Positions 24,206 through 33,400 of a stretch of DNA of 64,000 nucleotides are shown here, piece after piece. Position numbers and translations under genes: made by a program. The DNA comes from a virus, in the IMG/VR virus record IMGVR_UViG_3300046000_006661, positions 1-64,000 of that record; one strand, 5' to 3'. The notes below the pieces were generated by a model. That model searched no databases, was not told the DNA's origin, and saw only the letters and a list, made by a program, of their open reading frames with translations. Within the stretch, counting starts at the first letter, position 1. Every line of letters begins with the position of its first letter.

Positions 24206-25682
24206 TGTCTTCTAGGTCTGCGCCACCTTCCATTACGCGAGCAATGTCACGAAGGTCTCCTTTTTCGGTGATGCAAAAATTATGGAACTCAAGATTGATA
24301 AAGTTCTTCCGCAAATTATCGCCAATGCGAACTGGTTCAACAGCACCAGCAATGTCTTTGCCAAGGTGTCGAGCTTTTACATTGATAATTTTATGAGTGC
24401 CAAAGTTTCTTCCCTCTGTTTCAATTTCATCAGCAGTTTTATTGCGAAGAATAAACATGTGAGAGCAGAACTGTGTAATTCGGTCTGACAACGATACGAT
24501 ACTTTCATCATCAACAATGTTTGCTGACTGACGGTTGTTGGTAATACCACTTCTGTTAGATTGCACAGATGTAATCATGGGAATGACAGGCTCACCTTCA
24601 TGAAGGATTTCTTTCTGAAGACACTTCTTGAATTTGTCAACCATTTCGCCGACTACTTGCCATTCATTCTTGCCGCCGCCAGATTCTGAAGTTGTTTTGA
24701 TATAGTCAAATGAGAAGATCATTTTATTGCCACGACCAACTTTGCCATAGTAGAATCGCTTGAGAACCTTGATCATTGAATCTACATCCATGCCGCCGAC
24801 ATTGTAGTAATAAAACTTGAGGTTTTTTACTTTTGCCCAAGTAGCACGAACCTTTGCGACAACATCTGGTCCAGCTTTTCTCCAGTTTCCTGTTTCGAGA
24901 AGATGCATTTGAACTCCAGAAATAGCAGCGCACTGACGCATGATAAGCTCTTCTTTGCTCATCTCGCCATTGTCGAAGTGCAATACAGGAACATTGTATT
25001 TCATCGACACTTTAGTTGAGTAGTCCATGCACCATTGAGTCTTTCCTACGCCAGATCGAGCAACGATAACTGTGATGTTTCCAGGTCTTAGCAGTGATCC
25101 ATAGATTTCATTGATTTTTTCATGAGGACCCATCATGCCGAATTCGGTAATGGGATTGTTGCCTCGCTCTTCAATCAATGCTTCCATTTCATCATAGATG
25201 TTTTCTGGCGTATCGTTTCCAATCTCATAAAGATTGATGCGCGAATTGTAGGAGTCATCTGCTGCTCCTATGATTTGACTATAGCTCGACTCTGGAGCAA
25301 TAGACTTCATCTTGCGAGCAATCTCTTGAGAGGATTCATATATCTCTCTACGAATCGTGAACTTCTTGAGTTCTTTTGCTGTCTTAATTAGATTGCCGTG
25401 CGGGACTTTGCGCATGGCAAGCGAGCGAATGTAATCAGCAGGATTGAGTCTATCTTCGAAAGATAATCCTAGTGACGATACTCGTTGTGCAACGATGACC
25501 TCATCAATCTGATCGCCAGCGTCGATCGCTTGTTTGATTACTGTAAAGATGGAACTGTGCAGCCCCGAATCTTCGCTGTAGAAATCCTTGTGGCTAATGA
25601 AATTGGAAATCTCACAATAGCTTTCGGGTTCTTTGATTAGTGCCGCTAGTAGTTGTTTTTCTAGTTCTAAGTTATAGATCAT
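24174..25682 (-). CDS. Replicative DNA helicase, DnaB-like
   Basis: This is a DnaB/RecA-fold helicase. The N-terminal helical domain begins YNLELEKQLLAALIKEPE, as in DnaB. The ATPase has VIVARSGVGKTQWCMDY (Walker A) near residue 220 and the Walker B-like MIFSFDYIKTTS, with later VQSNRSG matching the Gln/Arg-finger region. I chose ATG at 25682; a TTG at 25718 would add 12 residues directly after the upstream stop. It unwinds DNA and works with the primase whose gene it overlaps and with the polymerase subunits further along. Confidence 0.9.
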   Translation of the reverse strand: MIYNLELEKQLLAALIKEPESYCEISNFISHKDFYSEDSGLHSSIFTVIKQAIDAGDQIDEVIVAQRVSSLGLSFEDRLNPADYIRSLAMRKVPHGNLIKTAKELKKFTIRREIYESSQEIARKMKSIAPESSYSQIIGAADDSYNSRINLYEIGNDTPENIYDEMEALIEERGNNPITEFGMMGPHEKINEIYGSLLRPGNITVIVARSGVGKTQWCMDYSTKVSMKYNVPVLHFDNGEMSKEELIMRQCAAISGVQMHLLETGNWRKAGPDVVAKVRATWAKVKNLKFYYYNVGGMDVDSMIKVLKRFYYGKVGRGNKMIFSFDYIKTTSESGGGKNEWQVVGEMVDKFKKCLQKEILHEGEPVIPMITSVQSNRSGITNNRQSANIVDDESIVSLSDRITQFCSHMFILRNKTADEIETEGRNFGTHKIINVKARHLGKDIAGAVEPVRIGDNLRKNFINLEFHNFCITEKGDLRDIARVMEGGADLEDNESDDIPDFN

Positions 25683-25718
25683 CTGAGTTGAGGATAAGGT
25701 TTTTTTTACCGTTGTCAA

Positions 25719-26126
25719 TTACAAAATTACGCCAAATGAGGAAAAAAGTTCTTCGCAGATTTTATCCTTTGGATAAATTTCGACAAGAGTGATTCCATTG
25801 ACTTCGCAGAATTGTAATTTCTTTTCATCTCTTTTTAATTGCTGGAGATATTGAAAACGATTGCCGTGGAAGAATTCAACATATTTCGTGTGTTGACCTC
25901 CTTGAACTTCGACGGCAATTTTTTTGTTAGCGTTGTAGAAATCAAAAGAAAGGCGAGTGCCGACAAGTTTGAACTCTTCGAAAACAATGTCGTTCTTCCA
26001 GTATGGAAAAAGAAATTCTTTAACGTATAGTTGAAACTTGCTGCGACTCTTGCCCTTCCATTTGATTAAATATCTCTTGGCATTTTTAAGCTCTGCGACA
26101 GAACCATTGATTGTTTTAAACTTCAT
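25719..26126 (-). CDS. Vsr/DUF559-like endonuclease-fold protein
   Basis: The protein has a restriction-like layout: a basic helix (YLIKWKGKSRSKFQLYVKEF), then LVGTRLSFDFYNANKKIAVE, where the catalytic Asp sits in SFDF and Glu follows in AVEVQGGQH, and a terminal strand ITLVEIYP. This resembles Vsr-like and DUF559 nucleases. I chose the ATG at 26126 (MKFKTINGS), which overlaps the recA-like gene by 11 bases; an upstream ATG at 26186 would overlap by 71 bases. It may act in repair or recombination with RecA and the helicase, between whose genes it lies. Confidence 0.65.
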   Translation of the reverse strand: MKFKTINGSVAELKNAKRYLIKWKGKSRSKFQLYVKEFLFPYWKNDIVFEEFKLVGTRLSFDFYNANKKIAVEVQGGQHTKYVEFFHGNRFQYLQQLKRDEKKLQFCEVNGITLVEIYPKDKICEELFSSFGVIL

Positions 26127-27258
26127 TGCAAATTGCTTTCTTGAAATATCCAACAAGGAATTTGCTGAGTTGTGGGTCTTGTTCAATTTTGTTGAATACC
26201 GATTCTAGTCCTTGCACTTTACCGAATGCTGGAAGAGAATTTTCCGCGAGAAGTTCTTCAAATTCTTCCGTTGCTGTGTACCAAGCACCACCCTTACCAA
26301 GAAACTCCCACAGCAGAAGCAAATCAACGATTTCTTTTTCAATCCATACAGAGTTGCCATTTGTGCGACCGTATTTAATTGGGTAAGCAATCGTGAGATT
26401 CGTTTTTTCGTTGGGAGACTTTTTCACAGTTACTTTTGCGAAGTGACCAATGATTGGGTTGTTGACAGCATCAATTGTCTTGTCAGAAGGATTTTTAAGA
26501 ATTAAATCTCCCTTGTATCGCGGCTCAAACTCAAGAATGAAGTTTGCAAAGTGCAGAAGTGCATTGCCGCCAGTGGCAGTTGTTTGGCGAACTGGAGCTT
26601 TGGAATATGGATCGAGCTTAATGTCAGCGCGAACTTGGCTAATGAATACTGCCATGTGACCTCTCTTAGCAAGAGCAATCGAAAGGCGCTTCATAAAGTT
26701 TGCGGCAATCACAGCACCGCCAGCAACTTTGTTTGAGTCTTCGAAGTCCTTGTCAAGATCGCCTTTGGTGATTAGTCCATCGACAGAATCAAGCAAGAAA
26801 TAGTAGCGATTGTCTTCTTCGTTTTTGGTAACGAGTTCGCGCATTGCGGCGACAACAGTTTCATAAATGTTGCTTTCAAATACAAAGCATGTTCCAGCTT
26901 CCCATTCTTCTGGCTTGAAAACAAATTTGATACCTGATCTTTCTCTCATTTCCTTAGACAAGCGACCTTCTGCTTTGATGTAGAATCCTTTTGAATTTGG
27001 AACAGTCGCCAAAAAGTTTTTCATGAATGCGAGCGCAGCGCTTGTCTTGCCTCCTTCATTCATACCGCAAAATCTATGCAATCCTGGACACAAGCCTCCA
27101 CCGAGTCTCAAGTCTAGTTGCAGAGAACTGCTCGAAACTTTGTAATCAATTTCATCCTCAAAATTGTAGTGATCTTCGGAATTCTGTTTTAAGAATGAGC
27201 CTAGCACGGAGCTTGACTTTAATACTTCTTTATCTTTATCTTGTTTAATTTTAGCCAT
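26116..27258 (-). CDS. RecA-like recombinase
   Basis: The 380-residue protein has a RecA core: Walker A GMNEGGKTSAALAF near residue 65, Walker B RYYFLLDSVDGL, the AVFISQVRADI strand and the DNA-binding-loop region PVRQTTATGGNALLHFAN, which matches RecA/UvsX patterns (..GG.AL.....). The N-terminal segment (1-35) is charged and probably forms the polymerisation helix. The C-terminal tail differs from bacterial RecA. It lies in the replication operon and probably promotes strand exchange with the annealing and SSB proteins. Confidence 0.85.
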   Translation of the reverse strand: MAKIKQDKDKEVLKSSSVLGSFLKQNSEDHYNFEDEIDYKVSSSSLQLDLRLGGGLCPGLHRFCGMNEGGKTSAALAFMKNFLATVPNSKGFYIKAEGRLSKEMRERSGIKFVFKPEEWEAGTCFVFESNIYETVVAAMRELVTKNEEDNRYYFLLDSVDGLITKGDLDKDFEDSNKVAGGAVIAANFMKRLSIALAKRGHMAVFISQVRADIKLDPYSKAPVRQTTATGGNALLHFANFILEFEPRYKGDLILKNPSDKTIDAVNNPIIGHFAKVTVKKSPNEKTNLTIAYPIKYGRTNGNSVWIEKEIVDLLLLWEFLGKGGAWYTATEEFEELLAENSLPAFGKVQGLESVFNKIEQDPQLSKFLVGYFKKAICNEV

Positions 27259-27595
27259 CTAAAAAGTCTTTTAATGATTTTATTTTTTTGTTTATTGTGG
27301 CATCCTCGCCAACCTTCTCACCTATATCGTAATCGGGGTACTTGGATAAGTCAACCTTAAAATTGAATGCGCGAAACTTTTTATCCATTGTCTCTTTAAG
27401 TTTGTCACAGACTAAATAAGCCAGAGAGTCAAGCTGTTTGTCAAAAGAAACGGCATTCATGAACTCAAGCGAGTATCTTTCGCACAAGTCATTTAGCAGC
27501 TTCATTTCTCGCATATAAAACAAACGCTTATCCTTTGTGGGGACAAGCGTGAGTCTTGCGAGTATGTGTTTTTTGTTGATCTTACTCTTTGCCAT
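27251..27595 (-). CDS. Hypothetical protein, 114 residues
   Basis: The start is ATG at 27595, and the gene overlaps recA by 8 bases and the dehydratase gene by 14. The N-terminus is basic (MAKSKINKKHILARL); the rest is mostly helix (FYMREMKLLNDLCERYSLEF, then SLAYLVCDKLKETMDKKFRAF) with a Lys-rich end. No domain is recognised. It could be a small accessory factor for RecA, because it is translated immediately before it, but nothing in the sequence proves that. Confidence 0.6.
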   Translation of the reverse strand: MAKSKINKKHILARLTLVPTKDKRLFYMREMKLLNDLCERYSLEFMNAVSFDKQLDSLAYLVCDKLKETMDKKFRAFNFKVDLSKYPDYDIGEKVGEDATINKKIKSLKDFLDG

Positions 27596-28709
27596 CCAAG
27601 AGCATTATGTCATGAAAAATCATCTTGTCAACTAAATTTTTGAAAGAAGTTTTTGGCTTCCATCCAAGCTCTTGACGAGCCTTTGTTGAATCACCAAGAA
27701 GAAGCTCAACCTCTGCTGGGCGATAGAATTTTTCATTGATTACCATCAGCACTCTGCCAGTTTCTTTTTGTTGAAAGATTTCGTTAATATCAGATCCTTT
27801 CCATTCGCCATGAATACCAGCAGCTTCAAATGCGAGTTCAACGAATTCGCGGATTGTGTGGGTTTCATTGGAAGAGAGAACATAGTCGCGTGGCTCTTGT
27901 TGATTGAGCATTTTCCATATACCATCGACAAAATCTTCTGCGTCTGACCAATCTCTTTTGGATTCGATATTTCCAAGTTCCAGAAGATTGTAAGCTTCTT
28001 CATTATCAATTGCTTTTTTAATGCGAGCTACTGCTTTGGTAATTTTGCGGGTAACAAATTCTTCACCACGACGAGTTCCTTCGTGATTGAATAACCAACC
28101 CTGAACAGCATATAGTCCATAAGATTCTCGCCATACTTTGAGAATTTGTCTAGCTGCTGCCTTAGATGCGCCATAAGGACTTCTTGGGCGAAGAGGATGC
28201 TCCTCACTCTGAGGCACTGTTACTACATCACCAAACTCTTCAGATGATCCAGCTTGATAAAATCGGCAAGCAGGATGATAGTTTCTGATTGCTTCAAGAA
28301 TATTGAGAACTGATGTTGCGTTAGTTTCCCAAGTTTGTTGAGCAAAATCCCAACTACTTCCGACAAAGCTTTGAGCTGCCAAATTAATAAAATAGTCAGG
28401 CTTTAGTTTTTCAATAATTCTCGAAATGGAGTGACAATCTGTCAGGTCAAAATTAATCAAATGGAATCTTTGGCTATTGATATGAGACAAATTTGTATGA
28501 TTGTAGACACTCAGCCTACGAACGCAACCAAAGATTTCATAATCAGTATTTTCCAGTAGATAGTCTACCATGTGGCTTCCGTCTTGTCCAGTAACTCCAG
28601 TTACAATTATGCATTTTTTATTGCCAAGAGTTTTGGCAGCGTCTTCGATATTTAGTATATTCATGTGATCTATTTTTTTGCCTATGTATTTTTCTTTAAG
28701 ATTGTCCAT
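27582..28709 (-). CDS. gmd: GDP-mannose 4,6-dehydratase
   Basis: This is a short-chain dehydrogenase of the GMD kind. The Rossmann start is IIVTGVTGQDGSHMVDYLL (GxxGxxG), followed by INLAAQSFVGSSW, the catalytic region AGSSEEFG with PLRPRSPYGASKAA (Tyr-x3-Lys), and NHEGTRRGEEFVTRKI, which is diagnostic for GDP-mannose dehydratases. It makes GDP-4-keto-6-deoxymannose, the precursor of GDP-fucose and related sugars. The N-terminus is about 30 residues longer than the bacterial enzyme. It is the first glycan gene after recA; no GDP-fucose synthase is visible in the window. Confidence 0.92.
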   Translation of the reverse strand: MDNLKEKYIGKKIDHMNILNIEDAAKTLGNKKCIIVTGVTGQDGSHMVDYLLENTDYEIFGCVRRLSVYNHTNLSHINSQRFHLINFDLTDCHSISRIIEKLKPDYFINLAAQSFVGSSWDFAQQTWETNATSVLNILEAIRNYHPACRFYQAGSSEEFGDVVTVPQSEEHPLRPRSPYGASKAAARQILKVWRESYGLYAVQGWLFNHEGTRRGEEFVTRKITKAVARIKKAIDNEEAYNLLELGNIESKRDWSDAEDFVDGIWKMLNQQEPRDYVLSSNETHTIREFVELAFEAAGIHGEWKGSDINEIFQQKETGRVLMVINEKFYRPAEVELLLGDSTKARQELGWKPKTSFKNLVDKMIFHDIMLLDGKE

Positions 28710-28736
28710 TTGCCTATTGAGTTTAATTAAAGATAA

Positions 28737-29369
28737 TTATTTTTTATCATTTATCAATAAAACATCATAATGATTAGATCCATATCGAAAATGTGCTGGC
28801 TTTGAAGAAATTAAAGAAAAACCCATTGATGTAAGCTTATTGATTATGATAGAATTGATGGCTCTTAAATTTGGATTGACAAAATCATGGAATTCTATCG
28901 TAAGCTGTTTAAATTTTTTCAAATCTTTTTCTTCTGCATTCAATAAAAGATCATATTCTGCTCCTTCAATGTCAATTTTTAGAATATCTATTAATTCATC
29001 GGGTTGCAAATCCATCATATTAATTAATTTTTTTAGTGTAGTAGTTTTTATTTTATGAACCTTCATTGATTCAGAAAAATAATCAAAAACGATAGATCCA
29101 TTATAAGGAGAGCTTTCGTCCTCATTAAAAGATACATACTCTTGTTCTGCATTGTGAACAATAGCCTGATTTAGCAATATAAAATTGTCTTTGTTTTTTA
29201 TTTTGCAAAAATTTGTTGGGTTAGCTTCAACTAGAATAGATTGCTGTATTTTAAATTTTTCATTTACCCCAGAAGAGAATTCTCCCAAGCAAGCTCCGAG
29301 ATCAATAATTTTCAAGTCCTTATCTTTTAATAGAGACTCATCTAAAGTGTGTTCACTAATTGTTATCAT
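28737..29369 (-). CDS. FkbM-type methyltransferase
   Basis: The FkbM methyltransferase pattern is clear: LKIIDLGACLGEFSSGV is the SAM-binding motif I, SILVEANPTNF follows, and IDILKIDIEGAEYDLLLNAE is the diagnostic motif. Such enzymes O-methylate sugars or polyketides. The gene overlaps the GT92-like glycosyltransferase gene by 14 bases and lies next to the dehydratase, so sugar methylation in the same glycan pathway is most likely. No membrane segment is present. Confidence 0.85.
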   Translation of the reverse strand: MITISEHTLDESLLKDKDLKIIDLGACLGEFSSGVNEKFKIQQSILVEANPTNFCKIKNKDNFILLNQAIVHNAEQEYVSFNEDESSPYNGSIVFDYFSESMKVHKIKTTTLKKLINMMDLQPDELIDILKIDIEGAEYDLLLNAEEKDLKKFKQLTIEFHDFVNPNLRAINSIIINKLTSMGFSLISSKPAHFRYGSNHYDVLLINDKK

Positions 29370-30159
29370 ATATTTTTTTATTTTGTTTAGATAGCTCGGT
29401 ATCTTCTATTTCTCCGATGTTAAGATGTTTAAAATACTCCCAATCTCTTGCATCGTCTGGATGGTGATTATTGACATCTCCTCTTTTCATTTTAACCTTT
29501 TCCCAAAATTCAATTGATTGTGTTGTATAGTGATTGATGATTAAATCATAATCTTTTTGACCTAAATATGAAGCATTTATTGATGAGAAATTTCCAATTG
29601 GATCGTGAACCCAAAGACCACTTATTCTGGCATCGCCATTGATTATGTATTTGCGACTAGATGTTCTATTAGGAATGAAAGATCCATTAATGAGACACAT
29701 CATTTCTCCATCTAAATCATGCCTCATCGTGCAAGATTGAACTATTGACTTTGGGTGTTCGACATTTCCATTTGAGTGAAACATCGCCCAATTCGCATAT
29801 ATTGCGTCATATTGTTTATATTTATTTAAAATATTTTTCAAATCTATTTCCTTGGGGGAATACCAAAATTCATCCAAATCGCAAATAATTGTCCATTCGG
29901 AATCTTTAATTTTAGGCAATATAAATTTATCATAAATAGCTTGTTGTCTATTATGAAATTTAGAAATGTCATTAATGATGAGAGTGACTACTTTTTTTTC
30001 TATATAAGGAGAAATAATTTCTAAGTATGAGTCAGAACTATTATCGTCAATTAAATATATATGTTCAACACCATGAAATAAATAATGCTCAATCCATTCC
30101 TTTAAATTTAAGGACTCATTTTTAAAAATAGCAGCTACAGATAACTTGTATTTTTTCAT
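29356..30159 (-). CDS. GT92/GT2-like glycosyltransferase
   Basis: The protein has a GT-A fold of the GT92 (DUF23) type: LSVAAIFKNESLNLKEWIEH, then HGVEHIYLIDDNSSDSYLEI, a DxD-like metal site in IICDLDEFWYSP, and SGLWVHDPIG in the C-terminal part. It should transfer a sugar from a nucleotide donor; the sugar and acceptor are not evident. It is translated from overlapping genes with the GT6-like enzyme (4-base overlap) and the FkbM enzyme (14 bases), so it belongs to one glycan assembly line. Confidence 0.8.
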   Translation of the reverse strand: MKKYKLSVAAIFKNESLNLKEWIEHYLFHGVEHIYLIDDNSSDSYLEIISPYIEKKVVTLIINDISKFHNRQQAIYDKFILPKIKDSEWTIICDLDEFWYSPKEIDLKNILNKYKQYDAIYANWAMFHSNGNVEHPKSIVQSCTMRHDLDGEMMCLINGSFIPNRTSSRKYIINGDARISGLWVHDPIGNFSSINASYLGQKDYDLIINHYTTQSIEFWEKVKMKRGDVNNHHPDDARDWEYFKHLNIGEIEDTELSKQNKKIYDNN

Positions 30160-30860
30160 GATCTCATTTCTGTATGGTTTTTATCTCTATGGATAATAAG
30201 TCTTGGCACGTTTAATCGCCACGATTCAGGATAAGAAAAAGAAGAAGAGACGATATTTACCTTTTCTTTATTATGAAAGAAATAATGATTTAGGTGTGAT
30301 TCGTCAAACCATTTAGCAATAAAATCATTATCTAAATCAATTTTAGCATTTTTATAAAGAGTGTCGCACATTTTTAAAACCTCTGAAGGAATTCCTCCCC
30401 AAAAGCAACCTTGAACATAATTTCCAATTTGCGTTGGATCTAAATATGCGGTAGAATTTTTATTTGTTTCTATATCCCACATATTTGGCGTAAATAAATT
30501 CTGTGGGTGATTAACGGCAAATAAATCATGAAATTCAAAATCATTAACATTTTCGACAACTAGTAGATCTGCGTCAAAATAAAAAACATAATCATATTGA
30601 GAAATTAAATCTTTTTTATCTACAAAATAACTATACCTTTTTAAAGAATTAAGTGGCCATTTTTCATGTTCAATTTTATTAAAAAAAACATTTGTTAATT
30701 TTTCTGAAAAAATATCTTCATCGGAAAAAAGTATAAAATGCTTTTCAAATTCATTTAGAAATTTTTTATTTATTGACTCGACAAGATCGAGCATTAGAGA
30801 TCTGTATTTATTTGTTCCAACTGCTAAAATTGCTATTTTCATATTTATATTTTTATCCAT
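30156..30860 (-). CDS. GT6-like glycosyltransferase (ABO/alpha-1,3-Gal/GalNAc transferase type)
   Basis: The domain matches family GT6: KWPLNSLKRYSYFVD, then YVFYFDADLLVVENV with the DxD-like metal motif (FDADL), AVNHPQ, and NYVQGCFWGG, the family V..G..FGG region; NHYFFHNKEKVNIVSSS is near the end. GT6 members include the mammalian ABO transferases and some bacterial and cyanophage enzymes. I report ATG 30860, but ATG 30842 (MKIAILAVG) would avoid most of the overlap with the GT11 gene and may be the true start. It probably adds Gal or GalNAc in alpha-1,3 linkage to a fucosylated acceptor; that is an inference. Confidence 0.78.
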   Translation of the reverse strand: MDKNINMKIAILAVGTNKYRSLMLDLVESINKKFLNEFEKHFILFSDEDIFSEKLTNVFFNKIEHEKWPLNSLKRYSYFVDKKDLISQYDYVFYFDADLLVVENVNDFEFHDLFAVNHPQNLFTPNMWDIETNKNSTAYLDPTQIGNYVQGCFWGGIPSEVLKMCDTLYKNAKIDLDNDFIAKWFDESHLNHYFFHNKEKVNIVSSSFSYPESWRLNVPRLIIHRDKNHTEMRS

Positions 30861-31636
30861 TCTTTTAGTAAAAGATCTTCCATATATTGAGCATTATTTC
30901 CTTCACACGAAAGATTTGCTAAATGTTGAGTAATCCATTGTTTTGGAGTTATTATAATTTTATTAGGATTTTTATTTAAATAAGCTCCCCACCAACTAAA
31001 TGTTGAATTGGCTATGATATTGTGATCACATTTCGACATTAATTCTAAATCAATATAATTGGCATTGTTATCAGCGAACTCAATATTTTCAAATCCCATA
31101 TCTTTAGTAAAGTTTTTTTTGCACCATTCAATATCATTTGAAAAAACTAAGAACTTTGTATTTGGTGGCATCAAATTATAGGCAGTTTTATAATAATCGT
31201 ATTCTAATTGTTCATAAAAATGAGAAGATGATAAGTAGTCTCCTCTACGAACATGAATAGAGCAATAACCACTTCCATTAAATGGAATTAAATTTGTAGT
31301 AAATAAATCTATAATTTCATCTTTATAGTCTAAGAAATACTTCTCACTTTGAAAGTCGCCATAAAAATAAAAATCTTCATTAATGTTCGGAACTTCTCTA
31401 TAGAGCATTGCAGATTCTTTAAAAACTGGAAGATTTTGGGGATTTTCATTTGAAAATTTTATTTTAGAAAAAATTGTATTAATATACAAATCAAACGGGG
31501 AATGTGGGCTGTCGTCACATAGCGATCTATAAATTTTAAAATTTTTATTATATCTTTTGGCATAAGCATAAGATGCAGCAATCTTAAATAAGATATTACC
31601 AAGTCCACTTTGCAATATAACAGAGCATGTATTCAT
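30845..31636 (-). CDS. GT11-type fucosyltransferase-like enzyme
   Basis: The signature of family GT11 (alpha-1,2-fucosyltransferase and relatives) is complete: LQSGLGNILFKIAASYAYAK at the start, CSIHVRRGDYLSS (the HxRRGDY donor-binding loop), FLVFSNDIEWCKKNF, and LELMSKCDHNIIANSTFSWW before GAYLN. The donor in this family is GDP-fucose, which links it to the GMD gene of the same operon. The protein is soluble by sequence, with no signal peptide. It overlaps the GT6-like gene and is ATGA-coupled to the next gene upstream (31633-32379). Confidence 0.88.
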   Translation of the reverse strand: MNTCSVILQSGLGNILFKIAASYAYAKRYNKNFKIYRSLCDDSPHSPFDLYINTIFSKIKFSNENPQNLPVFKESAMLYREVPNINEDFYFYGDFQSEKYFLDYKDEIIDLFTTNLIPFNGSGYCSIHVRRGDYLSSSHFYEQLEYDYYKTAYNLMPPNTKFLVFSNDIEWCKKNFTKDMGFENIEFADNNANYIDLELMSKCDHNIIANSTFSWWGAYLNKNPNKIIITPKQWITQHLANLSCEGNNAQYMEDLLLKEWIKI

Positions 31637-32379
31637 TTGTGTATAAAAAAAACGTCCTTTCTGTCTATTTCGTATTGCTTAAATACACTAGTAAAAGGCT
31701 CTCCGATAAGTATGTTTTTGTCGGCAAGATGTTTTCTAAAAACATATTGACCAACCCACATATCAGAATTAAACTCTGGTTCTCCAAGCCTTATTCTTGT
31801 TTCGCAAAATTGATTTAAAAATAACATTATGTTGTAATAATTACCACCAATTACGCCCATGTTAATGAGTTCCCATCGACCTGCCATAATGGAGAATAAA
31901 ACATAGTCATCCCATCCAACTTGTTGATGAAGATCTAAATAAGCAAACTCATTGAGCATAATGCTGTCTTTGCATACAAATAAATCAGTATCAGAAAACT
32001 CCGCAATGATTTGAGAAGGATCTTTGACAACTGTTACATCTGATCCATCAGTAAGAAATACGCTATCGAATTTGTTTTCTTCCAAGTAATTTCGATAGCA
32101 AAAAAATCTCCAATCATTATTAGAGTAATCGGATGGAGATACTTTGACAAATTTAATCTTGTCAGTGGTATATTTACTCAAAAAGTCATCAGATAAATTG
32201 TCGTAAAAAATACGACCTTCGAGACCAAGTTTATCAACTGAACTATACCAAGGCTCAATATATTTAAAATCATTTTGCGCAACGCGACCGTCTGCTTGAC
32301 GACCGATTACCCAAGGATCATTAGGATCATTAGGATGTTGCTTTAGAGAGAAGTAAGAAGTAAAAATGACTGAACTCAC
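31633..32379 (-). CDS. GT-A-type glycosyltransferase-like protein
   Basis: The start is GTG at 32379. The protein has a strand SVFLTDGSDVTVVKDPSQII with a likely DxD-like metal site (TDGSD) and a later ELINMGVIGGNYYNI, a pattern seen in GT-A glycosyltransferases near the acceptor region. The first 60 residues include IPWVIGRQ-like and EPWYSSVDK segments I cannot match to a family. It overlaps the GT11 gene by 4 bases, supporting a shared glycan pathway. Family and sugar are uncertain. Confidence 0.6.
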   Translation of the reverse strand: MSSVIFTSYFSLKQHPNDPNDPWVIGRQADGRVAQNDFKYIEPWYSSVDKLGLEGRIFYDNLSDDFLSKYTTDKIKFVKVSPSDYSNNDWRFFCYRNYLEENKFDSVFLTDGSDVTVVKDPSQIIAEFSDTDLFVCKDSIMLNEFAYLDLHQQVGWDDYVLFSIMAGRWELINMGVIGGNYYNIMLFLNQFCETRIRLGEPEFNSDMWVGQYVFRKHLADKNILIGEPFTSVFKQYEIDRKDVFFIHK

Positions 32380-32392
32380 AGCCTATTTTAAC

Positions 32393-33367
32393 TTACAAAT
32401 CAACTTCTTCAACCTGAATTTCTACATTTTGTAATTCTGGATATTCTGCAATAATTTCGTCGTATTCGACAAATTCAGAGTCATCCCAATCCCAATCCAT
32501 TCCATCATCATCGCTCAAAAGGAATTCTTCTGATGCCATAGATGATACAGGCTTCTTGCTCCAGAATCGGCAGCTCCAGTAACGAGCTTTCCAGCGAGGA
32601 CCAACATTGGTATCACACTGATGTCGGGCGCGGAAGTTTTTTCTGCGATCTGGATCGTCTCTGCGAATCTCCATGTTAGGATCGCCGAACTTAACCATCA
32701 CAGTGTTGCCTTTGTCATTTTTGACATAGACACCGAATTTTTTGTTGGAGCCACTTGGAAGACGGAACGGTTTGCCAAGAGTCTTCTTCTCAGCTTCGCT
32801 ATAATCAATATCAAAGAGATCAATGTCTCCTTCTTCATCCAAGTCTACATTAGCTTTCAAAAGGTCAATACGCGCCAAATCAAAGTCAATAGAATCAAAC
32901 TCCCAAAATACATCTTCTGGCTTTTGTTCGTAATACAATTCTTCACCAGATGCCACATCTTGATCGGCAGCGCGATAGGAATTCTTTACTTTGCCGCCAG
33001 CTTGCATCTTCAAAAACATATTGACGCGAGCCATTGCCCAGCTGTTTCTATTCTGTCCTGGTCTGTGAGACGAAGAAAATGCGCCTAAACCACGACGATA
33101 AACTTTCTTCAATTGAGAAAGCGTGACTTTTTTGCTGTGTTTTTCGTTATGGTTTTTGACTTTCTCTTGCAAAGAATTGACGATCTTTTCTGTAAATTCA
33201 ATCTTTGCGCCATCTTTCGATGCAGAACCTGCTGGATTTTTATCAGATCCTTTTTTGCGCTCGGACGGTTTAGCGGGGGTTTGCGCCCCGCTTTTTGGTC
33301 CAGATCTTTTAGCCGCTTCTGAATTTTCAAAGAGGTCTTTAATTTGCAAAGAGAAGTCTAATTCCAT
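32393..33367 (-). CDS. Conserved phage protein with RDDP..RHxCD domain
   Basis: A charged, low-complexity N-terminus (ERKKGSDKNPAGSASKDGAK) is followed by two modules I recognise from many phage proteins of unknown function. The first is KVTLSQLKKVYRRGLGAF then RNSWAMARVNMFLKMQAGG. The second is KFGVYVKNDKGNTVMVKFGD then RDDPDRRKNFRARHQCDT and ARYWSCRFWSKK, with conserved Arg, His and Cys. The C-terminus is very acidic (DDDGMDWDWDDSEF). The phage-wide occurrence suggests a virion or head-associated job, but no enzymatic motif is established. It stands between the glycosyltransferases and ribonucleotide reductase genes. Confidence 0.6.
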   Translation of the reverse strand: MELDFSLQIKDLFENSEAAKRSGPKSGAQTPAKPSERKKGSDKNPAGSASKDGAKIEFTEKIVNSLQEKVKNHNEKHSKKVTLSQLKKVYRRGLGAFSSSHRPGQNRNSWAMARVNMFLKMQAGGKVKNSYRAADQDVASGEELYYEQKPEDVFWEFDSIDFDLARIDLLKANVDLDEEGDIDLFDIDYSEAEKKTLGKPFRLPSGSNKKFGVYVKNDKGNTVMVKFGDPNMEIRRDDPDRRKNFRARHQCDTNVGPRWKARYWSCRFWSKKPVSSMASEEFLLSDDDGMDWDWDDSEFVEYDEIIAEYPELQNVEIQVEEVDL

Positions 33368-33400
33368 ACGAACTTATTACACTTTTTTTTAATAAAAAAA

